A DNA stretch of 64,000 bases from positions 4,216,001 through 4,280,000 of the forward strand of contig JAVHNS010000002.1 in assembly GCA_036872755.1 (NCBI GenBank), read 5' to 3'. The first letter of the stretch is position 1; each line of letters starts with the position of its first letter. Below the pieces are notes generated by a model. That model made no database searches and was not told the origin of the DNA. It saw nothing but the letters and a program-made list of their open reading frames with translations. Shown piece after piece: positions 55,378 through 64,000 of this stretch. The position numbers and the translations under genes are program-made. This stretch comes from Orbilia blumenaviensis. Its lineage: Eukaryota > Ascomycota > Orbiliomycetes > Orbiliales > Orbiliaceae.

Positions 55378-57059
55378 ATGCACAGACCTTCAAGACAGAG
55401 AGTGTACAATTGGTATGTTGAAGATCGCAATATCAGTAATCATTGAATAGCACCCGACACGCAGCGTGCGCGCCAGGCTAGGAGACTAGGGCTAACCTAA
55501 GTTCATAGGTACATCTCTTTGGTTGCGGCCTCAACCATGGTCCTCTATGGCTACGACGCTTCAGTCTTCAATGCCGTTCAAGGTTCTGATGCCTGGAAAG
55601 ATTACTGGGGTAAACCAAATTCCAACCTCCTAGGAACTATCAACACAGCCTACACTTGCGGAGGTATTGCTGCAGGATGGTTTTTCTCCGCCCCGATTTC
55701 TGACCGCTTCGGTCGCCGCATGTCTATCACTATTGGTTGCATTCTCGTCATCGCCTCGACTTTCGTTCAAGCTTTCGCCCCAGAAGGACATGGTGTTGGT
55801 GGTTTCTTAGCTGGTCGTACCATCATCGGTTTCGGTCAGGGTATTGCGCTCCCGGCTGGCCCAGTTTACATTGGTGAATTGGCTCCAGCAGATATCCGTG
55901 GAAAAATCATGTCGTTCTGGCAGATGTTCTACTCTGTCGGCTCTTTTCTCGCTTTCTGGATCAACTATGCCTGCACACAGAATAAAGCTAAGCTAGCTCA
56001 TGATTGGGACTGGCGCATGGTTGTTATTTTCCAGGTCATGGTTCCGATCATCATCATCTCTCTTCTTTGGTTCTGCCCTGAGACCCCACGTTGGTACATT
56101 CAAAAAGGAAGAATCGAAGAGGCCAAGGCTTCGCTCCGCCGTGTCAGGGATACTGAGGAAGAAATCGAGGAGGAAGTCGCTCAAGTACAACAAGCTCTCC
56201 AGTTCGAAAAGGAAACTCTTGACGGTTCATATCTCCCTCTCTGGAAGGATAAATCTCTCCGTAAACGTCTCTTACTGGCTTTCGTTATCAACTTCGGTCA
56301 ACAAGTCACTGGTCAGGGTTCCCTGAATTCTTATTCTACCCTCATCTACAAAAAGATCTTTAAAAGCAATAGCACCATCCAACTTATCAACGCTCTTAAT
56401 GGAACATTCGGTATTTTATTCACCCTCACGGCAACATTTACTGTCGACACCTGGGGCCGTAAGATGGTTCTCTTCCTTGGAGCCATTGGTATGGCCGTTT
56501 GCATGTTGATCTCCGCTTCGATTTACGTCGGAACACCAACCTACGCTGGGGATACGAAGTCTACAGAGGTTGGTGCCGGTATTGTGGTTATGATGTTTAT
56601 GTTCGCGTTTTTCTACAAGCCATCTTGGGGTGCAGTTGTCTGGATCTGGACTGGTGAAGTTTTCTCCATGAACGTCAGAGCTCAGGCTGTCGGTATGTCC
56701 TCCCAGATGCAGAACGTTGGTAATCTCATTGTCAATCAAATTTTCGTAAGTACCCTAATGCAATCACAAAATTAATTCCGAGGACATCTCTCTAATTCTT
56801 ATTACAGCCACTCATTCTCGAGAAAATTGGTTTCAAGGCCATGTATATGTTCGCCGGTATCAATGTCATACTCGCCGCGTTCACATGGTTCTTCCTCCCG
56901 GAAACTAAGAACGTCAAGCTCGAAGAGATGGATTCCCTATTCGGTGGCGTCAACCATATCGAGAAAGGTGCCACTTTGGTTGAGGGTCACCCTCATCATA
57001 TTGTTTCCGATGAGAAGGGGCAGGACCTTACCATCGAGGAAGTTGGCCGCAAGGCTTAA
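55378..57059 (+). CDS. sugar porter (MFS, Sugar_tr), 507 aa
   Basis: Plasma-membrane hexose or disaccharide transporter. Three exons (55378-55412, 55509-56745, 56808-57059) sum to 508 codons. The first exon encodes only MHRPSRQRVYN and part of a Trp codon; splicing gives NWYISLVAASTMVLYGYDAS. Sugar-porter signatures are all present: SDRFGRR between helices 2 and 3, GFGQGIALPAGPVYIGELAP with ADIRGK, PETPRWYIQKGR at the end of the N half, GQQVTGQGSLNSYS in helix 7, WGRK between helices 8 and 9, and FFLPETKN after helix 12. A central cytosolic loop is charged (EEIEEEVAQVQQALQFEKET). Codon choice (many GGT, GCC, CTC, AAG) is more biased than in its neighbours, suggesting strong expression. Substrate not assignable by eye. 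The promoter carries CreA-like motifs and an inverted repeat. Confidence 0.94.
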
Positions 57060-57140
57060 ACTCAATGATGCTCCCCAAAATGTTATGAAAGCTCTCTCTG
57101 CAGCATTTTGCCTTAATAAATAATATATATACATCTAGAT

Positions 57141-57171
<31 letters not shown>

Positions 57172-60100
57172 GTTTCTTGCTAATTCGACATATATTTTGC
57201 ATGATACCTCAACTGTTTTCTCCCGCATTCCGTTGTATCTAGCTACGAGTACCTTGCATAACATATAGCGGTTTTGGTTTCTCCATTGCTTGGCACAATT
57301 TTCAATACCTTTTTCCAACTGACTAAAAAGTTTAAAATTAAGGTGTAACAATAAGATAGAACGAGTTCGCCAACATTCGCCCCTTAAGCGTTGTATCTTT
57401 GAATTGATCAAAATTGACTTTTGCGCGATTGTAGTTGGATTTGTCGGACCCATAGCTTATGTATGTCTGTCGGTACCATTTGCCCCGTCACTGTCTTTCG
57501 CTACGATCTAAAAATTGCACCTATTAAATCCATGTTCGCAACCCGCATCCCGAAAATTAATCCCATTCCATAGACCCCCATCCAAGGCGGGTCTTCTGAC
57601 CGCATTCGCCGGCATAATTCCTAACGATTGGCGGAAACCGAAAAACCCGTAGGCTATACCCATATTTGCGAAAGCTGGACTTAACTGGTTTACTTAGCCT
57701 TAAAAAATAAGGTGATATAGGCGAAATGCAGATGCAATAAATGTGGGACGCTAAAATGGCACCATAAAAGTCGCTTTATCCACGGTTCAAAAAGCTTGTC
57801 AACCATAGGGACATTTTTTCATCCCGAACCGCAGATACGAGTGGGCGTGCGTGAATGGTTGTAGTTAAGAGACTGGACAAACGGATCAGATGGTGGTGAT
57901 TAGCGAAAACTGACTTTCACCGGTTTCGGGTATGTCGCAGGGTTTTATCCAAAAACCCTGAGCCTCACTCATGCACTGACCTTAGGTTGGCTAAGTAAGA
58001 CAGCGCCTAATAATTGAGCACCTCTACTAGCTTATCTGCAACACGCAACAGTCGACTATTTGTATCCTGTATATACGTACTAGGTCCAAACTACATGTAC
58101 ACAGCTCGCCTGCTGATCGTCAAAAAACCCATTGATATCTGTATAGTATTGTCGTTTCCTCTGACTTATGCCCAGAACTAGTAAACTTTGATAACTTATT
58201 TTAATTTCTTATCAATCGTGGTACTGGTGCCCTGAAATTATGATAAAAAGGCCCCATATGCCATACTTCGAAGATTGAAGCCTAAGGATCACTATACTCT
58301 AAAGCAGGGAGGTCAGTCAATTAGTATACCTAACACCTAAGTCGTATAAGTACTTAAATACGCATATGGACTGGGTGTAATGGCATCACTAACCTATCAA
58401 GATCTCGGCGGTAGAGATCGAGTTCTGTAGATCGAATCTCGCTAAGCCGCTAGCTAGAATTATTTATTACTCGGGATATTAATTGGTTTATTTTCTTTAA
58501 TATATATATTTGTAGGTCCTTAAAGGTATAAGATGGTATATTGGCACCACTTAACGTCTGATTATAGATTTAGAGCTCCTGCGGGGAAAATCTCCGAGAA
58601 TGGTTATGCCTTGCAGATATTCCGGCCCTAGACATAAACCCCTACCTGAAATAATAAATCAAACCTTGTACTATGAGTGTTCTTAAATTCCTCAAGGTAT
58701 GATTTTTGGGTTCGGGGTTCCAAATCGCGGTGCCTACATTCGATAACTCCAGATACGATATACCAGTCTACCTTATACTATATATATAGATGTAGACTTG
58801 ATGTACACATGTTTTTCTTGTCGAAACGCCTTGGATAAACTCAAATACTAGCATCTTGCTATATAATCAAAAATGGTATTCTATAATCCATACTATTTAA
58901 GTATGTAGACGCGACTCCATATTTCGGGAATATTTAGGATTGAACAACCATTTATCCCCAACGGCAAGCCCCATGTCTATATGATCATTCTAAGGTGAAT
59001 GGAAAAATCCAGTTGCTATGGCTATCATAATATTCTCAAAGTTACGAGAGAGAGGTATGTATCTGTATGTATAGGTATCTGGGCTGACAATTTAAATTTA
59101 TAGTGCTAATACAGTCGGTGCCATACTTGAACCCGATTTCAGTATCCATATAAATCCACTGCACTGATCATGTACTAATAGCTATATAGACTAAGTCAGA
59201 ATTTAAAAGAATATTGCAGTTCAAGAGATGGAACTTGGGCCCGTGCTGTGCACGTCTGGCATTATGATATTCTCTATCCATTTAGGGCTTTATTTTCTAG
59301 AAGATACGTATATATAGATACGGGCATTGAACCATCAGCGAATAGAAATAGCCGGAGTTAGGATACACCAGACTAGTACAGTTCTCATAACTGTTGATAT
59401 TATCTTGCTTAAGTACGTCACGTCGGGTGCAAGCCTATGCGAATTGAAGGCAACGACATTTATACGTACGTTGTCACAACCACACAACAGATTAACTCCC
59501 ACGTGTTGTGCCACGTACCTTCAGCTGATCAGTCAGAACTAGTCTTGTATTTTATCGCGGATGATAAATTGTCCGGGTATCCGCCAATCGAATCGCCGGC
59601 TTTAACTAAGATAAACTTTGGATACCAACATTATACTACTAAGTAACTATTACCGTACTGAACATATTATTTAAGTATGGGGCACCGTGCACCCAGACGT
59701 TCTCCAGATCGTGCCTTGCCAGCGGGCTTTGCCATAGCGCCGACTGGCAGACAACGTTTCGATCAACGGCTGGGAAACGAGCACTTATATGCTTGATCAA
59801 TTGAACTTAAGTACTTTTGGTAGTCAGCTGATCAGGGGCTCCCTAGCTATTGTCTGGAATCTAGAAACATATGCCGCATGCCAAATTGACTAAGAGGATG
59901 CCTTCGTAGTAACTAGTATTACCGTTACGTAGCAGGATATTACACTGGCAGACAGATTCAATAATCAAATTTTAAGATATATCGATAGCAATGGGCATCG
60001 ACCGCATTTGTACTATATAGCTAACACGACCTGGCCCGCAACCCCAATTGAGCATAACATATATATACACATATATATCATTTATATGAAACCGAAGCTC

Positions 60101-61621
60101 AGCTTCCGTGTGGACTCCCCGTAAAAACGCATATATTATGAAATACTAGCAAAAGCTTATGTTAACCAGAATGGTTAAGTAATATATCTTACTCCCAACA
60201 CTATCAGACTTAGTAGACTTGAGCGCGAGTTAAGGTCGAAGAAACTGAAAGATTTCGCCTCAAACCAGACTTTAGAAAATATGAATATCAACCACATATC
60301 CTGACTACTGGAATTACATGCGCAACAATGAATCGGTTCCACCTAGCAGAGAAATATACTACTACTATATGGTATCATGGTTCTCGGGACTTTTAGTAAG
60401 TATGCCTTAAACTCAAGTAGCCCTATAACTATACAGTTGACCGCTTTCTATATGTTTATTATTGATAAACTAATTATTATTGGCCATGCATGGTCTATTT
60501 GCGCATCGTACAACCAGGTTCGTGTCATGGTACCATAGCAATCGTGCTAGGTTTTTACGATTACCAAGCTCACTTTGACGCTGAGTAGCGAACCATGGGG
60601 CAGGAAATATTATAGTAAGACTAACAGAAATTGTCTAGTATACATTAGTCGAATACTTACAGATTTAATTGACTCTGATTGCCATATAAAGAAGTAACGA
60701 ATATGGCATTGGTGTTGATATTACACTGAGCGTATCGTGCCCGTTTATTTAGAGAATGAATAGTGATAAAGGCGATCAAATCTACCAATCCAGATAAAAC
60801 ATCCTTCCCACGACCACGATAAAATAATAAGAAACTCCATTAAGGTATCTCATCTTAGCTAGGCTTGGGCATTGTAACTATACCCCGCAGTCTGCGCCAA
60901 CTCCGGATGCTACATTTTGATATATCTACCTGAATTATTTAAATATTAGCCGTAATGATACAACTCCAGAAATCAAGAAATTTAAAGCCGGAAATACACC
61001 TATACGTTTAATAAATTCGTATCAGGGACGAGTGGTAGCTAGTAATGGTCAGTCTCGTGGTTACGGCCAGACTTTGGGGTCGGTGAACAGTGCCCGAGTT
61101 GTGTTGGAATTCTATCACATCGTTTATCCACCAATCATTTCCGTTGTTTCAAAGGACAAATGATGTTCCGGCTCTCGCCTGCTCCACCCAAAACACTCAG
61201 TAGCCAGCTACGTAGCGTTGCGAGCTTTGGATTTGGCTTGAGCGCGCACAATACTGGGAATACAATGTTTAAGTGCCGAAGTTCTTAAGCGGGTAGATCG
61301 ATTAATGCCCATTATCAATATTCCCCGCATTTTCTTCGCGTTGGTTTAGCCTAAATGCATGTAAGTCAAGGTCTACCAGTGTGCAGAAGACAGTACCGTG
61401 CAGCGCGGGGCTGTATACAGAACTCGCGATTGCTAAGCTCCCAACTAGAACGAGTTACTCGAAGGCGCGTTACTTTTCTTATATATAAAACACTGAAGAA
61501 GTATGCACTGGAATTATGATGGCATTTAAGATATCATTTTATGAATGTAAACTAGGAGTTTGCAACTAACAGATTTAAATTTGGATACCTCTTCGCTTCG
61601 TATCCCGATACTCCGACAGTG
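57060..61621. other. 4.6-kb gene desert before the GH43 gene
   Basis: AT-rich, with a TA microsatellite at 57148-57171 and short TA tracts (for example near 60059-60075). No frame exceeds about 140 codons and none shows motifs. A GCGGGG match to the CreA consensus lies at about 61398, 220 bp before the GH43 start. Confidence 0.55.
57148..57171. repeat. TA dinucleotide microsatellite
   Basis: About 24 bp of alternating T and A, 90 bp past the sugar-porter stop. A similar tract is at 32134-32152. Confidence 0.9.
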
Positions 61622-63673
61622 ATGGCGGAAACGTTCGAGACTGGTTCCTACCAGAATCCGATTTTGAGGGGTTTCAACCCGGACCCTACTATCTGTAGGG
61701 ATCCCAGAACCAATGATTTCTTTATCGCAACATCGACATTTGAATACTTCCCTGGAGTTTCAATTTATCAAAGCAAGGATCTTATCAGTTGGAGGCTGAT
61801 CGGCCATGCGCTTACCCGACGCAGCCAACTCGACATGCGAACAGTCGAGCCTGGTGGCGGAATTTGGGCACCAACTCTCCGATATGTAAATGGGAAATTT
61901 TACATGACAACAGCGAAGTGGGATAGGTATCGCCCCGCTCAAAACGTATGTCGGCACTCTCTTTCTTTACTATGTTGTCTGGGGCGTTTTTGAGGGTTTT
62001 AAAAATTTTCTATAATTACAGCCCACACATAAAATACCCTTGTTAGGAGAATATTTAATATCTCCGGTAAAATAGAGATTTAAAACTGACCTTGTTTAGG
62101 AACGAGTCTGGCCTAGGGGATTCTATGTTGAAACGGACAACATATGGGACGAGAACAGCTGGTCTGATCCTGTCTACTTTGACCTTCCAGGTTTTGATCA
62201 GGATGTATAAAAAGTCCTTCGTCTCCCTTTATCTTCCTCAACTATAGTGCTAATATATTCCTAGTTATTTTGGGACGACGATGGGAAAGTATACTTATCG
62301 ACAACGTATAGGCTGGTAGACAGGGATCCAGCGAGTACAAAAAAAGACTTCGCAATCCATCTATGCGAGATAGATCTAGCAACAGGGACTTCATTGACTC
62401 CTCCGACTGTCATCCGCGTCGCACCTTCTGGACTAGCCGAGGGGTCCCATATTATTAAAAGAAATAACTATTATTATTTGTTCACAGCAGAGGGTGGAAC
62501 AGAAGAGGGACATACGGAATGGGTATCTCGAAGCAGCGTTGGTCCATTAGGACCTTGGGACCTCGGGACAAAAAACCCGCTATGGAGGAATACAACGTCT
62601 GATGAAGTTCAGAACACTGGGCATGCCGACCTAATCGAAGATGCTGCCGGTAATTGGTGGGGTGTTTTCTTGGGGGTAAGGCCTTGGAAACAGGAGAACA
62701 ATGGCGAAGTGACATGGGAGATATCTCAGTATGGTATGACACGCCATATCCTAACCGTTCGCTCTATATAAGATCAATGGAACGAATGCCCCAACTTACG
62801 GTACTTGTAGGACGTGAAAGCTTTCTGGTCCCAGTGAGCTGGGAAGACGATTGGCCAGTTTTCAACTACGGCAAGAAAATCACACTTCTTGGAAAGGCCC
62901 CTGACGCCTACCATATACGAGACGCGGATATTTGGTTTGATGACTTTACTGCGAGCGACTTAACACTAGGTTGGTATCACAAACGTAAGTAGTCCCGTTA
63001 CCGGCAATAAAAGTGGAGGGCCACAGTTGCCTGGGTGTATATGTCAAACGGACGTTACCTGACTCGACTATTCTTCATAGATACCCCTCTAAAGAAAGAA
63101 TATAGTCTTGTCCAACGCCCAGGCTATCTTCGACTTTCTGGGGGGCCTTATAACCTAACTGTGCCCGAGTGCCCGACTATGCTGCTTCAACGGCAAACCC
63201 GAGCCAATATTGTATGGACCACTGAGCTAGAGTTTTACCCCAACCGCAAGACATACGAAGCCGGGACAGTGGTTTGGTGGAATAGCTACACTTTCGCAAG
63301 TATCGGTATTCGCATTAACACGGCAGGCCAACGCTATATTACCATCAAACAAGCAGTGGATGGCCAAGGGCAGTTCGAAGAGGTCGTACATCTACTTCCG
63401 GAAGGCGAGCTCCCACTTCAACTACATATTAAAGCACTCCCATTAGAGTACCAGCTTGGATTTTCTTTCCCAAAAGAAGGCTTGGAACACAGTGTCAGAT
63501 ACACCAAGACTGACATAACATGGCTTTCAAGCGTTTCAACAAGAGTGATGACTCTACTTCCACCCATCGGAAATGCCTTTGCCGGGATGATGTTTGGGAT
63601 CTACTGCTTTGGTGAGCTAGAACGTTGTCTTGTGCCAGCCGATTTTAAATTCGTTAGATGGGACGCAATATAA
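61622..63673 (+). CDS. GH43 beta-xylosidase / arabinofuranosidase-like, 554 aa
   Basis: Glycoside hydrolase family 43 enzyme with the C-terminal beta-sandwich (Xylosidase C / GH43_C2 type), acting on xylan- or arabinan-derived oligosaccharides. Five exons (61622-61945, 62100-62204, 62265-62733, 62811-62984, 63081-63673) sum to 555 codons. The five-blade propeller shows the base in NPILRGFNPDPTIC (Asp21), WAPTLRYVNGKFYM, the pKa-modulating acid in PGFDQD-LFWDDDGKVYLS (about 143) and the acid in GLAEGSHIIK (Glu202). GHADLIEDAAGNWWGVFLGV and SQYG-RESFLVPVSWEDDWPV follow, the latter restored by splicing exons 3 and 4. The C-terminal module starts at PLKKEYSLVQRPGYLRL and ends in PADFKFVRWDAI. No signal peptide is present at this ATG, so the enzyme is probably intracellular, consistent with use of imported oligosaccharides. 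The annotated frame could start three bases earlier only with a non-ATG codon. Confidence 0.92.
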
Positions 63674-64000
63674 GTACTTGGGCAGGCTGGACCTTCCGAG
63701 AATGCTTAGTAATTCAAATGCTCTATTGCTGACTGTCGGGGTTTCATATTCTCGACTGTTAAACCAACAAGCTATTAACATTAGTTAGCTAGAGTGCAAC
63801 ACTTTGTTGAGACTAATTCGCAAGATTATCATCGTGAACGCCTTTTACTATCATGTACGCCTCTCCATGTACCGATATATACTCAGCACCCTTTATATCT
63901 ACACGAATATTTAGTTTTCTGGTAGCTATAGCGGCAATATACTTTAGTTTCCTTTCGATTGACGATAATATAAAATCTTTTAAGAGTTTTGCTCGAATTA
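63674..64000. other. 3' flank of the GH43 gene
   Basis: AT-rich intergenic end of the window. No gene is seen. Confidence 0.6.

Noticed and set aside
58400..58450. tRNA-like B box (ATCGAATCTCG)
   Set aside because: No T-arm stem, anticodon arm or acceptor stem could be paired around it. Other GTTCGA matches (near 3, 444, 11911, 18049, 33018) failed the same test.
62734..62810. Apparent frameshift in the GH43 gene between FLGVRPWKQENNGEV and GRESFLVPV
   Set aside because: A 77-nt GTATGA..TGTAG intron restores SQYG-RESFLVPVSW in phase, so no frameshift or pseudogene need be assumed.

Overview
The window is nuclear DNA of a filamentous ascomycete (Pezizomycotina). The protein-coding genes carry short introns of roughly 45 to 220 nt with GT..AG borders and CTAAC/CTGAC-like branch sites, and the recognisable proteins (Dbf4/NimO, Tsr2, Emw1, RNase Z, a Jen1-type carboxylate porter, GH43, DUF7587-like) are typical of these fungi. 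The class cannot be settled from the sequence. I rebuilt exon structures by hand from splice signals, reading-phase bookkeeping and family motifs. All sixteen gene models close in frame, but none has transcript support.

Layout. 1-10170 is mostly gene-poor, with one small two-exon hypothetical gene (2521-3349, minus) and a desert rich in homopolymer runs. 10171-19420 holds a small secreted proline-rich protein, the Cdc7-kinase regulator DBF4 (minus, 4 exons), a two-TM membrane protein and an isopenicillin-N-synthase-like 2OG-Fe(II) dioxygenase split by a 12-nt and a 25-nt exon. 20312-30634 holds a 12-exon alpha/beta hydrolase, a predicted mitochondrial SMP/LEA-like protein, a DUF7587-like protein (minus), the Rps26 escort protein TSR2 and a secreted type-B carboxylesterase with a cysteine-containing N-terminal extension (minus). 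34227-46105 holds a type II membrane GT25-like glycosyltransferase with a long Pro/Gln tail, the TPR protein EMW1, a Ser/Gln-rich protein ending in a degenerate RNase H-like domain (minus), and a short-form RNase Z. 48927-63673 holds a Jen1-family monocarboxylate transporter, a sugar porter and a GH43 beta-xylosidase/arabinosidase-like enzyme, spread out with 4.5-kb gaps.

Functional reading. The centre of the window is housekeeping (replication licensing, 40S ribosome maturation, tRNA 3' processing, cell-wall maintenance). The right end looks like a loose carbon-acquisition neighbourhood: a plant-polysaccharide hydrolase, a sugar porter whose promoter has several CreA-type SYGGRG motifs (two of them in a perfect inverted repeat), and a short-chain acid transporter. 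I found no tRNA, rRNA, CRISPR array, intact transposon or secondary-metabolite cluster.

Nothing here is convincingly a new multi-gene system. The items most worth a second look are the domain architectures (lectin-like extension on the carboxylesterase, P/Q-tailed GT25, RNase H-like protein that seems to lack its catalytic acids), the set of micro-exons, an optional last intron hiding an in-frame stop in the hydrolase, and several perfect inverted repeats near genes.
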